Source: Tardiphaga robiniae (GTDB lineage: Bacteria > Pseudomonadota > Alphaproteobacteria > Rhizobiales > Xanthobacteraceae). From it: a stretch of DNA of 64,000 nucleotides. Of the stretch, positions 7,769 to 17,243 are shown piece after piece. Both the position numbers and the translations under genes were made by a program. Where the stretch lies: the NCBI RefSeq assembly GCF_001618955.1, contig NZ_LVYV01000012.1, positions 372,001 through 436,000 of the forward strand, read 5' to 3'. A model generated the notes under the pieces. The model was given only the letters and a program-made list of their open reading frames with translations. It made no database searches and was not told the DNA's origin. The stretch's first letter is position 1. Each line of letters opens with the position of its first letter.

Positions 7769-9399
7769 TGACCCAAGTGCTGTCTAAAGCGCCCGCCGTT
7801 TCCATCAAGAATCTCAGGATCGCCCTGCCGAAGAGCGCCGAACGCCCTTATGCGGTGGATGGCGTGTCCATCGATCTCATTCCCGGAGAGATTGTCTGCG
7901 TCGTCGGCGAATCCGGTTCCGGCAAGTCCATGTGCGCGCATGCGCTGATGGGTCTGCTGCCGGACACCGTGAAGACCGAGACCGGCGAGGTTCTGTTCGA
8001 GGGCCAGAATCTCCTGAAGCTCGACGAAAGCGGCTGGCGCGAAGTGCGTGGTCGCGGCATCGCCATGGTGTTCCAGGAGCCGATGACGGCGCTTAATCCG
8101 CTGATGCGGATTGGCGAGCAGATGATGGAAATGTTCGAGGCGCATAATCTTTTGACGCCGAAGGAGCGCCGCGCCAAGGCCCTCAGCCTCGCCAAGGAAG
8201 TCGGTCTGCCCGATCCCGAGCGCATCATCCGCGCCTATCCGCACCAGCTCTCCGGTGGTCAGCGCCAGCGTGCGATGATCGCCATGGCGCTTGCGCTGGA
8301 GCCTTCGGTGCTCGTGGCGGACGAGCCGACCACCGCGCTCGACGTGACGACGCAGGCGCAGATCCTCAAGCTGATCCGCAATCTGCAGCGTAGCCGCAAC
8401 ATGGCCGTGATGTTCATCACCCATGACTTCGGCGTCGTCGCCGATATCGCCGACCGTGTCGTGGTGTTGCGCCATGGCAAGATCGTCGAGGAAGGCTCCA
8501 TCGACGCCGTCTTCAGGAATCCGCAGCACGATTACACCAAAGCGCTTCTGGCTGCCGTGCCGTCGATGCACCCGCCGGTGCGCGCACCGCTGGATGAAAA
8601 TGCTCGGGCCGTCGAGGTCATAGGCCTCGACAAGACCTATGTGACCTCGGGCGGCTGGTTCAAGCCGGATCGCCGCGTGCAGGCCGCCAACGAAGTCACG
8701 TTCTCGATCATGCAGGGCGAGACCGTCGGTCTGGTCGGCGAGTCCGGTTCGGGCAAGTCGTCAGTGGCGCGTCTGGTGATGCGGCTCATCGAGGCTGACC
8801 GCGGCACGGTGCGCATCGGCGACGTCGATCTTACGGCGCTCGAAGGCAGGGCGCTGCGCGCGCAGCGCCACCGCATCCAGATGATTTTTCAGGATCCGTT
8901 TGCCTCGCTCAATCCGCGGCGCCGGGTTGGCCAGATCATCACCGATGGCCCGATCGCCCGCGGCACCGATCCGAAACTCGCGATGCAGCGCGCGCGTGAT
9001 CTGCTCGGGATGGTCGGTCTCGATGCCGGCTCGCTCGACCGTTATCCGCACGAGTTCTCCGGCGGCCAGCGCCAGCGCCTCGGCATCGCCCGCGCGCTCG
9101 CGATGGATCCGGAAATCATCGTCGCCGACGAAGCCGTCTCCGCGCTCGACGTCTCGGTGCAGGCGCAGGTGCTGAAGCTGCTCGAAGACCTCAAGGCGCG
9201 CCTTGGGCTGTCGATGCTGTTCATCACCCACGATCTGCGCGTCGCCGCGCAGATCTGCGATCGCATCGCCGTGATGCAGCGCGGCGTGATCGTCGAGCTG
9301 AAGCCCACGGCGCAACTGTTTGCGTCGCCGGAACATCCCTACACCCGCGAATTGCTCGGTGCCGTCCCCGGCCAGAGTTCGCCATCCCAGGCCGCCTGA
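7768..9399 (+). CDS. Fused double ATP-binding protein of the importer (DppD-DppF fusion)
   Basis: A 543-residue protein with two complete ABC ATPase domains in tandem, equivalent to separate DppD and DppF proteins and laid out like GsiA or YejF. The first domain has Walker A GESGSGKS near residue 50, signature LSGGQRQR and Walker [13 protein letters not shown]. The second, from about residue 285, has Walker [12 protein letters not shown], signature FSGGQRQR and Walker [13 protein letters not shown], with the switch histidine in FITHDLR. Each ends in an oligopeptide-type C-terminal extension (for example [15 protein letters not shown]). It energises transport through the two permeases encoded upstream. 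The 2-hydroxyacid dehydrogenase gene follows 5 bp after its stop, so it is probably in the same operon. Confidence 0.94.
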   Translation: MTQVLSKAPAVSIKNLRIALPKSAERPYAVDGVSIDLIPGEIVCVVGESGSGKSMCAHALMGLLPDTVKTETGEVLFEGQNLLKLDESGWREVRGRGIAMVFQEPMTALNPLMRIGEQMMEMFEAHNLLTPKERRAKALSLAKEVGLPDPERIIRAYPHQLSGGQRQRAMIAMALALEPSVLVADEPTTALDVTTQAQILKLIRNLQRSRNMAVMFITHDFGVVADIADRVVVLRHGKIVEEGSIDAVFRNPQHDYTKALLAAVPSMHPPVRAPLDENARAVEVIGLDKTYVTSGGWFKPDRRVQAANEVTFSIMQGETVGLVGESGSGKSSVARLVMRLIEADRGTVRIGDVDLTALEGRALRAQRHRIQMIFQDPFASLNPRRRVGQIITDGPIARGTDPKLAMQRARDLLGMVGLDAGSLDRYPHEFSGGQRQRLGIARALAMDPEIIVADEAVSALDVSVQAQVLKLLEDLKARLGLSMLFITHDLRVAAQICDRIAVMQRGVIVELKPTAQLFASPEHPYTRELLGAVPGQSSPSQAA

Positions 9400-9404
9400 C
9401 CCTT

Positions 9405-10358
9405 ATGCCGACGTCTCCCGTGACTTGCGTTTTCCTGAGCAGGACCATCAACCTGCGCAAATACCTGACCAACGAAATCGCCCGACTCGACGGCAAGGTG
9501 AATTTTGTCGATCATCTCGATGGCAGCAATCCCGCCGCAGTCAGCATGGCCGTCGGCTGGCATCCGCATGCGGATGCGTTCGATCACTATCCGAACCTCA
9601 AGGCCGCATGTTCGATCGGCGCCGGCGCCGACAGCATCCTGAATTGCCCGAGCCTGCGCGACGGCATCGACGTGGTGCGCGTGGTCGAGCCGGCACAGGC
9701 GCAGATGATGTCGGGCTTCGTGATCTGGAACGTGATCTATCACCAGCGCCAGTTCGGGACCTATCTGCAGAACCAGCGCGATCACGTCTGGAAGCGCCTC
9801 GGGGGCGGACGCCGCCCGTCCGAGGTTCCGATCGGCATTCTCGGCTATGGCGCCATCGGCGCGCGCGTCGCGTCCGATCTGGCGATGCTCGGCTTTCCCG
9901 TCCGGGTCTGGAGCCGCTCGGCCAAGCCGCCGACGCCGGGTGTGACGGGTTTCAATGGCAGTGACGGGCTCGACGCGATGCTCGCCGGCTCCGAGGTGCT
10001 GGTGAATCTGCTGCCGCTCACCGAGGAAACCCGCGGCATTCTCAATGCAAACCTGTTTGCGAAGATGCCGCGCGGCAGCTATCTCATTCAGGTCGGCCGC
10101 GGCGAGCATTCGGTCGACGAGGATATTCTCGATGCGCTCGCCAGCGGGCAGCTCTCCGGCGCGACCCTCGATGTATTCCACACCGAGCCGCTGACCAAGG
10201 ACCATCCGTTCTGGTCGCATCCGCAGATCGTGCTGACACCGCATGACGCCTGCGAAGTCACCATGACCGCCATCGGCGACACCATCCTCGCCACGGCCGA
10301 GGCGGTGCAGGCGGGTGTGCAGCCGAAGGATTCGGTGGATCGCAGCCGCGGCTACTGA
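9405..10358 (+). CDS. D-2-hydroxyacid dehydrogenase (glyoxylate/hydroxypyruvate reductase-like)
   Basis: A 317-residue NAD(P)H-dependent dehydrogenase of the D-isomer 2-hydroxyacid family, closest in layout to GhrA. The nucleotide-binding Rossmann motif is GILGYGAIGARVASDLAMLGFPV (about residues 145-165). Catalytic residues are visible as Arg in QVGRGEHSV, Glu in FHTEPL and His in LTPHDACE. Such enzymes interconvert glyoxylate/glycolate or hydroxypyruvate/glycerate in the cytosol. The gene is the last of the importer operon, 5 bp after the ATPase gene, and is convergent with soxG, whose stop codon ends 2 bp away. Glyoxylate handling next to sarcosine/glycine metabolism is plausible but is inference. 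Confidence 0.85.
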   Translation: MPTSPVTCVFLSRTINLRKYLTNEIARLDGKVNFVDHLDGSNPAAVSMAVGWHPHADAFDHYPNLKAACSIGAGADSILNCPSLRDGIDVVRVVEPAQAQMMSGFVIWNVIYHQRQFGTYLQNQRDHVWKRLGGGRRPSEVPIGILGYGAIGARVASDLAMLGFPVRVWSRSAKPPTPGVTGFNGSDGLDAMLAGSEVLVNLLPLTEETRGILNANLFAKMPRGSYLIQVGRGEHSVDEDILDALASGQLSGATLDVFHTEPLTKDHPFWSHPQIVLTPHDACEVTMTAIGDTILATAEAVQAGVQPKDSVDRSRGY

Positions 10359-10359
10359 G

Positions 10360-10962
10360 CTAGCTGTCCACCACCAATCCTGCCACCGCCGCCGACGCCT
10401 CCAGCCAGTGCAGGAAGCTGCCGGCCATGCTGCGCGCGACGGCGATGTGAATCGTCGGCGCCTCGTCGACCTTCCACAGCGTCACGCCCATATGCGCGAT
10501 CTGCGTGACGGCAACGCTGCCGGCGGGAAATGCGGTGGCGCTAAGATCGATGGCGACGCCCTTCGCCAGCACCTCAAGCAGGGCTGGCCCGGACAGTCGT
10601 AGCAAGCCCACACCATCAGACTGTTCGACCACGGAGGCGAGGCTGTCGAGCTGCTGCGCGAGACTATCCACGAAACGCGGCGTGCCCGCATCATGCGTCA
10701 CCAGCCAGCGACCGGGACCGGTGCCGAGAAATGACATGGCATCGCTGCCGGAACCGTGCGGTCCTAGTGGCAGGTTGATATCGAACTGCTCTTTCACGGC
10801 AGCAGCGAGCGCGGCACTCTGGCCCTTGCGCGCCATCACGGTGGCGACGGCGATGCCGCGCCGTTCGCGTGCGATGACACCGCGGCCATCGCCCATGGAG
10901 CGCAGGTTTGCGAAGGCCGGGATATGGGCGAGATCAAGCACGCAGCCGTGCTCCTTCTGCAT
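10360..10962 (-). CDS. soxG: Sarcosine oxidase gamma subunit
   Basis: A 200-residue protein matching the small gamma subunit of heterotetrameric sarcosine oxidase, which oxidatively demethylates sarcosine to glycine using folate and FAD/FMN. The distinctive stretches are FLGTGPGRWLVTHD in the centre and DQSDGVGLLRLSGP-like SDGVGLLRLSGPALLEVLAKG, followed by TQIAHMGVTLWKVDE. The start at 10962 gives the usual length and overlaps the soxA 3' end by 29 bp; a longer frame to 11127 lies inside soxA and lacks family similarity. It is the last gene of soxBDAG and is convergent with the dehydrogenase gene. Confidence 0.88.
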   Translation of the reverse strand: MQKEHGCVLDLAHIPAFANLRSMGDGRGVIARERRGIAVATVMARKGQSAALAAAVKEQFDINLPLGPHGSGSDAMSFLGTGPGRWLVTHDAGTPRFVDSLAQQLDSLASVVEQSDGVGLLRLSGPALLEVLAKGVAIDLSATAFPAGSVAVTQIAHMGVTLWKVDEAPTIHIAVARSMAGSFLHWLEASAAVAGLVVDS

Positions 10963-13900
10963 CGACAAAGACGGGATCGACGACCTCAAGTTCGAGATCG
11001 CCGGAGCGTACGGGGTCCCAGGCGCGGATGATCTCGCCGTGCCGTTCCAGTCCGCACGCCAGCAGGCCAAGGCCGATCCAGTGATTATTGCCCGGGCTGA
11101 ACGCCGTCGAGGTGATGAAGCCGGCATTGTTGTCCGGCGCAGGCGTCATGCCGCGCGCGAACAGCAATGCGCCATTACGCAAACGCTGGCTGCGATCGAC
11201 GGGGCGCAGGCCGACCAATGTCGGGCGGTCGGGATCGATCAGCGCTTCACGCGCCGCCATGGTGCGGCCGATATAGTCCTTCTTCACCGACATCATGCGT
11301 CCAAGCCCGAGATCGCGCGCCACGGTCTGGCCGTTGAGTTCGGAGCCGGCGACATGGCCCTTTTCGATGCGCATCACCGAGAGCGCCTCGGTGCCATAGG
11401 GCGTAACGCCGAGTGCCTTGCCGGCCTGCATCAGCGCGTTGAACAGCGCCTCGCCATAGCCCGCGGGCGCGGCAATCTCATAAGCGAGTTCGCCGGAGAA
11501 CGAGACGCGGAACAGCCGCAGCGGAATGTTGCCGACGTGAAACTCGGCGCAGGCCAGATACGGGAAGGCTTCGTTGGAGACATCGCAGGCGCCGCCAAGC
11601 AGGGCCTGCAGCAGGGCGCGCGACTTCGGCCCCGCGACCGCATATTGCGCCCATTGTTCGGTCACCGAGACCATCTGAACGTCGAGTTCGGGCCACAGCA
11701 CCTGATGGCAGTATTCCAGATGCTGCATCACCTTGCCGGCATTCACGGTCGTGGTGGTCATCACATAGTGATCGGCGGAGAGACGCCCGGTTGTTCCGTC
11801 ATCCATCACGAAGCCGTCTTCGCGCAGCATCACGCCATAGCGCACCTTGCCGACGGGCAGCGTCGAGAAGGTGTTGATATAGACGCGGTCGAGGAACGTT
11901 CCGACATCCGATCCGCACAGCGCGATCTTGCCGAGGGTCGAGACGTCGCAGATGCCGACGCTGGAACGCACAGCCTTCACCTCGCGGGTGACGCTCTGCA
12001 GCCAGTCATTCTCGCCGGGCGCATTGAACCATTGCGCGCGCATCCATTGGCCGGCTTCGACGAAGGTGGCGCCCGCTGCTGCGGAGGCGGCGTGGCTGGC
12101 CGTCAACCGCGTCGGTTTGAAATGCTTGCCGCTGTGCAGACCCGCAAAGGCGCCGATGGCGACCGGCACATACGGAGGGCGCGCCCGCGTGGCGCCGGTC
12201 TCCGCGATGGTCTTTTTGATTTCGCCGGCGAGGATCGCAAGGCCGTTGACGTTGGACGTCTTGCCCTGATCGGTCGCCATGCCCAAAGTGGTGTAGCGCT
12301 TGAGCTGCTCGACCGAGCGGAAGCCCTCCTGCGCAGCGAGGGCAACGTCTGTCGCCGTGACGTCGTTCTGCAGATCCACGAAGGCCTTGCGGCGCGATCC
12401 CTTAAACAGCCAGACCGGGTTGTTACCGGAGGCTTCATCGCCGGCGAGGATCGGCTTCTGCGCCTGCAGGCCGAGGCCGACATGTGAGGCCGCCTTCGCG
12501 CCGGCCAATGCGCCGTTCTCCAATGCCTGCGTCAGCGTCCATTGCGCCGCTGCGGCTCCCGCGAGTTGCATGCCTGGGGGCAGATCATTGCAGAGGAATG
12601 CCGACTTTTCCTCCGACCAGCTCCCCTTGCCACCGAGATGCGTGGCGATGCCGATGCTCGGCGACCAGCCGCCGGAGACGCCGAGCGTGTCGACGGCCAC
12701 GCTGCGCGTCTGGCCAGCACTGTCGGTGATTGTGATGTTCGTCAGCCGGCGATAACCCGAGGTGTCCGAGACATGCGCACCAAGGAACTGCGGAGCATTG
12801 CCGGCGAGCTTGCGGACATCCGGTGCGACCTCCGTCCGTGCATCGACCACGACGGCGATCTCGGCGCCGGCCTTCTGCAATTCGAATGCGCTGCGCCAGC
12901 CGTCATCCGACGTCGTGAAGATGGCGATGCGCTGGCCCGGCGTCACGCCAAAGCGATTGGCATAAGTGCGCAAAGCCGAGGCCAGCATGATGCCGGGCCT
13001 GTCATTGCCGGGAAACACCAGCGGTCGTTCCTGCGCGCCAGCGGCGAGCACGCACTGCTGCGCGACGATTTTCCACAGCCGCTGGCGTGGCGCGAAGGGT
13101 GGCGGCACCGACAGGTGATCGCTGACGCGTTCGATGGCGCCATATTCGCCGTCATAGACGCCGAACACGGCGGTGCGCTTGAGGATGCGGACATTCGGCA
13201 GTGTGCCAAGTTCGGCTTCGGCCAGTGCCGCCCATGAGGCCGCTGAGACGCCATCGATCTGCGCGCTGTCGCTGAGCAGGCGGCCGCCAAGCACAAAATC
13301 TTCTTCTGCCACGATCACGCGCGCGCCGGCACGGCCCGCGGCGAGCGCTGCGGCAAGGCCCGCCGGGCCGGCGCCAATCACCAGCAGATCGCAGAAAGCG
13401 TGCGACCTCTCATAAGTGTCGGGATCGTCGAGACCGCTGAGTGCGCCCAGTCCCGCCGAACGGCGGATTGCCGGCTCGTAGAATTTCTCCCAGAACGCCG
13501 CCGGCCACATGAAGGTCTTGTAGTAGAAGCCGGCATTCAGCAGCGGCCCGGCGAGCTGATGCACGGCGCGCAGGTCGAAATTCGGCGACGGCCAGCAATT
13601 CTGGCTCGATGCGACGAGGCCATCAAACAGCTCGACGGTGGTGGCCTTGGTGTTCGGCTCGCCGCGCGCGCCCGTGCGCAGCGTCACCAGCGCATTCGGC
13701 TCCTCCGGCCCGGCCGAAAAGATGCCGCGCGGGCGATGATATTTGAACGAGCGGCCGACCAGCATTGTGTCATTGGCGAGCAGCGCGGACGCCAGTGTGT
13801 CGCCGGCATAGCCGCCATAGGTCTTGCCGTCGAAGGTGAAATTGATCGGCTTCGATCGGTCGATCAGTCCACCGGATGCGAGACGACGCGAGATGCTCAT
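10934..13900 (-). CDS. soxA: Sarcosine oxidase alpha subunit
   Basis: A 988-residue alpha subunit of heterotetrameric sarcosine oxidase, full length for the family. The N-terminal 2Fe-2S-like ferredoxin-fold domain (FTFDGKTYGGYAGDTLASALL) precedes the FAD/NAD-binding domain (DLLVIGAGPAGLAAALAAGRAG near residue 170). The C-terminal 400 residues form a GcvT-like aminomethyltransferase/folate-binding domain (VGICDVSTLGKIALCG, FSGELAYEIAAPAGYGEALF, and the late ARDLGLGRM). The enzyme produces glycine, hydrogen peroxide and 5,10-methylene-tetrahydrofolate. Its ATG overlaps the soxD stop by 4 bp, and soxG overlaps its own 3' end. Confidence 0.95.
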   Translation of the reverse strand: MSISRRLASGGLIDRSKPINFTFDGKTYGGYAGDTLASALLANDTMLVGRSFKYHRPRGIFSAGPEEPNALVTLRTGARGEPNTKATTVELFDGLVASSQNCWPSPNFDLRAVHQLAGPLLNAGFYYKTFMWPAAFWEKFYEPAIRRSAGLGALSGLDDPDTYERSHAFCDLLVIGAGPAGLAAALAAGRAGARVIVAEEDFVLGGRLLSDSAQIDGVSAASWAALAEAELGTLPNVRILKRTAVFGVYDGEYGAIERVSDHLSVPPPFAPRQRLWKIVAQQCVLAAGAQERPLVFPGNDRPGIMLASALRTYANRFGVTPGQRIAIFTTSDDGWRSAFELQKAGAEIAVVVDARTEVAPDVRKLAGNAPQFLGAHVSDTSGYRRLTNITITDSAGQTRSVAVDTLGVSGGWSPSIGIATHLGGKGSWSEEKSAFLCNDLPPGMQLAGAAAAQWTLTQALENGALAGAKAASHVGLGLQAQKPILAGDEASGNNPVWLFKGSRRKAFVDLQNDVTATDVALAAQEGFRSVEQLKRYTTLGMATDQGKTSNVNGLAILAGEIKKTIAETGATRARPPYVPVAIGAFAGLHSGKHFKPTRLTASHAASAAAGATFVEAGQWMRAQWFNAPGENDWLQSVTREVKAVRSSVGICDVSTLGKIALCGSDVGTFLDRVYINTFSTLPVGKVRYGVMLREDGFVMDDGTTGRLSADHYVMTTTTVNAGKVMQHLEYCHQVLWPELDVQMVSVTEQWAQYAVAGPKSRALLQALLGGACDVSNEAFPYLACAEFHVGNIPLRLFRVSFSGELAYEIAAPAGYGEALFNALMQAGKALGVTPYGTEALSVMRIEKGHVAGSELNGQTVARDLGLGRMMSVKKDYIGRTMAAREALIDPDRPTLVGLRPVDRSQRLRNGALLFARGMTPAPDNNAGFITSTAFSPGNNHWIGLGLLACGLERHGEIIRAWDPVRSGDLELEVVDPVFVDAEGARLRA

Positions 13901-14157
13901 GATGCAGCCTCATCATGGGCCAGCACGGCGTCGATCACCTCATGCGTCGAGACGTTGCGTGTCACCGTCAGCCAGGCATGACAGCCGGCGTCGTGATACC
14001 AATATTCCCTGTGCACGCCGACGGGATTGTCGCGCAGATAGACATAATCGAACATCGCATCGGCATTGTCGGGCGCGGGCCGCGTCAGCGTGGCGTCGCC
14101 GGAATAGGAAAATTCCGACGCGTCACGGGATCCGCAGTAAGGGCAGGGGATGCGCAT
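13897..14157 (-). CDS. soxD: Sarcosine oxidase delta subunit
   Basis: An 86-residue zinc-binding delta subunit of sarcosine oxidase. It opens MRIPCPYCGSRD with a CxxC pair. The C-terminal half holds HREYWYHDAGCHAWLTVTR, which supplies the remaining His/Cys ligands, as in the structurally known heterotetrameric enzymes. The length is usual. Spacing is 6 bp to soxB upstream and a 4-bp overlap with soxA downstream, which indicates a single translationally coupled operon. Confidence 0.93.
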   Translation of the reverse strand: MRIPCPYCGSRDASEFSYSGDATLTRPAPDNADAMFDYVYLRDNPVGVHREYWYHDAGCHAWLTVTRNVSTHEVIDAVLAHDEAAS

Positions 14158-14163
14158 GGGGCC

Positions 14164-15414
14164 TCAATGCAGGTTCGGTTGGGCGCCCTGGCCCTTTTCA
14201 TCTACGATATGGCCTGAGAGAAACCGGTCCAGCAGCAGGCGATTGGCGGCAGGATGCGGTTCGTCCTTCGCCAGCAGATGCGCGAAGACGAAGCCGGAGC
14301 CGGGTGTCGCCTTGAAGCCGCCATAGCACCAGCCGGCATTGAGATAGAGCCCTTTGACGTGGGTGCGGTCGATGATCGGCGAGCCGTCCATCGACATGTC
14401 GACGAGGCCGCCCCAGTTGCGCAGCATCCGCGCGCGTCCGATCGCCGGCATCAGGGCCATGCCGCCTTCGCAGACATCCTCGACCACAGGCAGGTTGCCG
14501 CGCTGGGCATAGGAGTTGTAACCGTCGATATCGCCGCCGAACACGAGGCCGCCCTTGTCGGACTGGCTGATATAGAAATGCCCGGCGCCGAAGGTGATGA
14601 CGCCGGGGATGACCGGCTTCAGCCCTTCGGAGACAAAGGCCTGCAGCACGTGGCTCTCGATCGGCAGCCGCATCCCGGCCATCGCCGCGACGCGCGACGA
14701 CGAGCCGGCAACGGCAAGGCCGATCTTCTTCGCTCTGATCGCGCCGCGCGAGGTCTGCACGCCCACTGCGCGACCATCGACGATGTCGATCCCTGTCACT
14801 TCGCAATTCTGGATCACGTCAACGCCGCGATCGCTGGCGCCGCGGGCATAGCCCCAGGCGACGGCATCGTGCCGCACGGTGCCGCCGCGTTTCTGCAGCA
14901 GCCCGCCCTGGATCGGAAAGCGCGCCGCATCGAAATTCAGGAACGGATAGAGTTTGCGGACACCCTCGCGATCCAGCAATTCGCTGTCGGCCCCGTTCAG
15001 CCGCATCATGTTGCCGCGCCGCGCATAGGCGTCACGCTGGCCGTCGGAATGGTAGAGGTTCAGCACGCCGCGCTGGCTGACCATGGCGTTGTAGTTGAAG
15101 TCCTGCTCGAGGCCTTCCCACAATTTCAGCGACAGCTCGTAGAGCGAGATATTCTCGGAGAGCAGATAGTTGGAGCGGATGATGGTGGTGTTGCGGCCGA
15201 TATTGCCTGACCCGATCCAGCTCTTCTCGAGGACGGCGATATTCCTGAGGCCGTATTCCTTCGCCAAATAATAGGCCGTCGCCAGCCCGTGCCCGCCGCC
15301 GCCGACGATGATGATGTCGTACTCGGCCTTGGGCGCCGCGTCGCGCCATTGCGGCGTCCAGCCCTTATGGCCGGTGAGGGTCTGCTTGAGCAGTGACGTC
15401 AGCGAATAGCGCAT
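14164..15414 (-). CDS. soxB: Sarcosine oxidase beta subunit
   Basis: A 416-residue flavoprotein of the DAO/MSOX fold. The dinucleotide-binding motif is YDIIIVGGGGHGLATAYYLA (about residues 33-52), followed by LEKSWIGSGNIGRNTTIIRSNY, the family-specific flavin-contact segment. The C-terminal GWCYGGFKATPGSG loop is the second flavin contact. In the enzyme this subunit holds FAD and covalent FMN and carries out sarcosine dehydrogenation. It is the first gene of soxBDAG on the minus strand. No regulator gene is adjacent; about 110 bp of sequence without a gene lies upstream. Confidence 0.95.
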   Translation of the reverse strand: MRYSLTSLLKQTLTGHKGWTPQWRDAAPKAEYDIIIVGGGGHGLATAYYLAKEYGLRNIAVLEKSWIGSGNIGRNTTIIRSNYLLSENISLYELSLKLWEGLEQDFNYNAMVSQRGVLNLYHSDGQRDAYARRGNMMRLNGADSELLDREGVRKLYPFLNFDAARFPIQGGLLQKRGGTVRHDAVAWGYARGASDRGVDVIQNCEVTGIDIVDGRAVGVQTSRGAIRAKKIGLAVAGSSSRVAAMAGMRLPIESHVLQAFVSEGLKPVIPGVITFGAGHFYISQSDKGGLVFGGDIDGYNSYAQRGNLPVVEDVCEGGMALMPAIGRARMLRNWGGLVDMSMDGSPIIDRTHVKGLYLNAGWCYGGFKATPGSGFVFAHLLAKDEPHPAANRLLLDRFLSGHIVDEKGQGAQPNLH

Positions 15415-15523
15415 GGAAAATCCGGGTGGCGATCAGGCCCGGAGTGTCGCGTATTTCGGGAAGCGATACCAGTCCATGGGCGACATTCAGAAGCCCATCA
15501 GCGACATCGTGAGATGAAGCCGT

Positions 15524-15649
15524 TTAGCGCGCCAGCCAGAAGCCGCCCACCACCAGGATCATGGCCAGCAGGCTGATGACCCCGAGCACGGCCGCAGTGA
15601 TGGCCAGCAGGCCGTGGGAGTCGAGCCATCCGCGTAATGCCTTTTCCAT
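15524..15649 (-). CDS. Small single-pass membrane protein (41 aa)
   Basis: A short gene encoding about 41 residues (MEKALRGWLDSHGLLAIT then a hydrophobic run of about 22 residues ending GGFWLAR), which forms one transmembrane helix. The start at 15649 is supported by GGGAGAG about 10 nt upstream; an upstream in-frame codon at 15706 lacks such a site. It is alone between soxB and the divergent aldo/keto reductase gene. I do not recognise a family. Small one-helix proteins of this kind are common and hard to prove, so the call is moderate. Confidence 0.5.
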   Translation of the reverse strand: MEKALRGWLDSHGLLAITAAVLGVISLLAMILVVGGFWLAR

Positions 15650-15774
15650 GGTGCTGAAACTCTCCCGGTGATTTGAGTTTATCGTTGCAGGCTGGCACCG
15701 TATCAAACACTTCAGGCGCCGTCGTCTCGGACGGTTTCGCCATATTGATGAATTGACATGCTTGAGGAAGGGAC

Positions 15775-16593
15775 ATGGACAATCTGAATACCCAGGGCAT
15801 CAAGGTGCCGAAACTCGGCCTCGGCACATTCAAGCTCACGGGCGACGGCTGCGTCGCCGGCGTGGAAAGCGCCATCGGGCTCGGTTATCGGCACATCGAC
15901 ACCGCCGAGATGTATGGCAACGAGGCCGAAGTCGGCGCCGGTATCAAGGCCTCGGGCATTGCCCGCAAGGATCTCCATGTCACCACCAAGGTCTGGCATG
16001 AGAATCTCGCGCCCGACGCCATCAAGCGCGCTTTCGACGCCAGCATGAAGAAGCTCGGTCTGGACGTCATCGATCTCTATCTGGTGCACTGGCCCTCGAA
16101 GGGCATGAACCTGCCGGCGATCTTCGAGACGCTGCTGAAGCTGAAGGACGAAGGCCGCGTCCGCGCCATCGGCGTGGCGAATTTTCCGGTCAAGCTGATG
16201 AAGCAGGCGGTGGAGGAGATCGGCGCGCCGGTCGCCTGCAACCAGGTCGAATATCATGCGCTGCTCGACCAGACGAAGCTCCTGACCTATCTGCGGTCGA
16301 AGTCGATCCCGCTGGTGGCCTATTGCCCGCTCGGTCAGGGCCGGCTTGCGGACAACGATGTGATGAAAAAGATCGCCGCCAAGCACGGCGTGTCAGCGGC
16401 ACAGGTGGCGCTGAAGTGGCTGCTCGATCAGGACGGCGTGGCAGCGATCCCCAAGGCATCGCGCAAGGAGAGCCAGCAGGCCAATCTCGATGCGCTCAAG
16501 GTGACGCTGGACGACGACGACCGCAAGGCGATCGCAGCACTGCCGAAGACGCAGCGGCTGGTCAATCCGGGTTTCGCGCCGGATTGGGATTGA
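15775..16593 (+). CDS. Aldo/keto reductase (2,5-diketo-D-gluconate reductase type)
   Basis: A 272-residue cytosolic NADPH-dependent oxidoreductase with the AKR TIM-barrel. The catalytic tetrad is visible: Asp and Tyr in GYRHIDTAEMYGNE, Lys in VTTKVWHENL, and His in LYLVHWPSKG. The cofactor-binding C-terminal segment is AAIPKASRKESQQANLDAL. The length fits the DkgA/DkgB branch (about 270 residues), whose members reduce diketogluconate, methylglyoxal and similar carbonyls. An AGGAAGGG run lies about 5 nt upstream of the ATG. A palindromic repeat follows the stop and separates it from the convergent nikR gene. Confidence 0.9.
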   Translation: MDNLNTQGIKVPKLGLGTFKLTGDGCVAGVESAIGLGYRHIDTAEMYGNEAEVGAGIKASGIARKDLHVTTKVWHENLAPDAIKRAFDASMKKLGLDVIDLYLVHWPSKGMNLPAIFETLLKLKDEGRVRAIGVANFPVKLMKQAVEEIGAPVACNQVEYHALLDQTKLLTYLRSKSIPLVAYCPLGQGRLADNDVMKKIAAKHGVSAAQVALKWLLDQDGVAAIPKASRKESQQANLDALKVTLDDDDRKAIAALPKTQRLVNPGFAPDWD

Positions 16594-16603
16594 TCTTTCT
16601 TAT

Positions 16604-16760
16604 CCCTCCCCCTTGCGGGGAGGGTGGCCGCGCGCAGCGCGGTCGGGTGGGGGTGCCACAAACTCCAGCCTGAGTGCGGGGCTACCCCCACCCCGGCCTC
16701 CACTTCGTCGATGCTTGCGCATCGCCTCGCTCGGCCGACCCTCCCCGCAAGGGGGAGGGA
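16604..16760. repeat. Palindromic intergenic repeat, type A copy 1
   Basis: A 157-bp imperfect inverted repeat between two convergent genes. The left arm CCCTCCCCCTTGCGGGGAGGG is itself a hairpin, followed by a GCGCGCAGCGCG hairpin. The right arm mirrors it, ending in the complement of the first hairpin. A closely similar element, with the same arms but a different centre, lies at 22152-22275. It resembles rhizobial REP-like repeats and could act as a two-way terminator for the convergent genes. Confidence 0.75.
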
Positions 16761-16787
16761 GGCCATCGGCAATGGCGCGCTCCACAT

Positions 16788-17228
16788 TCACCCGTGCGAA
16801 TGCCCCTTCTTCTTCCCATCCACCTTCTTCCCCGTCGGCATCATCACCACCCGGCCATATTTCACACCGCGCTCCGCAATGATGTGATCGGCAAAATGTT
16901 GCACCTCGCTGCCTGAGCCGCGCAGCGCCGTGACTTCCATGCAGTTGTCGCCATCGAGATGGACATGCAGCGTCGCCAGCGAGAGATCGTGGTGATGGTG
17001 ATAGGTATCGACCAGGCGTCGTGAGAGATCGCGCTGGGCGTGATCATAGACATAGACCAGGGCGGCGACGCATTCGCCGGCCTTGCCCTTCTCCTGTGCG
17101 GCCTGCTGCATGCCGGCCCTGGCAAAATCGCGGATCGCTTCGGAGCGGTTCTGATAGCCGTGTTCGGCGATCATCGCATCCAGCTCTTCCATCAGGTCGT
17201 CATCGAGCGTGATCGTAATGCGCTGCAT
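16788..17228 (-). CDS. nikR: Nickel-responsive transcriptional regulator NikR
   Basis: A 146-residue regulator with an N-terminal ribbon-helix-helix DNA-binding domain (MQRITITLDDDLMEELD..., residues 1-45) and a C-terminal ACT-type metal-binding domain. The high-affinity Ni site is intact: H77 in the YHHHHDL cluster, H88 and H90 in TLHVHLD, and C96 in DNCMEV, an offset of +1 from the E. coli residues H76, H87, H89 and C95. A His-rich tail ends GHSHG. The ATG at 17228 is preceded by GAGAGGA; a TTG four codons earlier is less likely. A perfect NikR operator lies just upstream, between this gene and the divergent TonB receptor gene, so it probably represses both in nickel excess. Confidence 0.95.
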   Translation of the reverse strand: MQRITITLDDDLMEELDAMIAEHGYQNRSEAIRDFARAGMQQAAQEKGKAGECVAALVYVYDHAQRDLSRRLVDTYHHHHDLSLATLHVHLDGDNCMEVTALRGSGSEVQHFADHIIAERGVKYGRVVMMPTGKKVDGKKKGHSHG

Positions 17229-17243
17229 CGGTCCTCTCAAATA

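Noticed and set aside
10505-12487. A 660-codon open frame on the plus strand
   Set aside because: It is antisense to soxG and soxA and has no recognisable domain.
16604-16887. Several short open frames across the type A repeat
   Set aside because: They follow the palindrome arms in all frames and have no codon bias or start signals; the DNA is better explained as a repeat.
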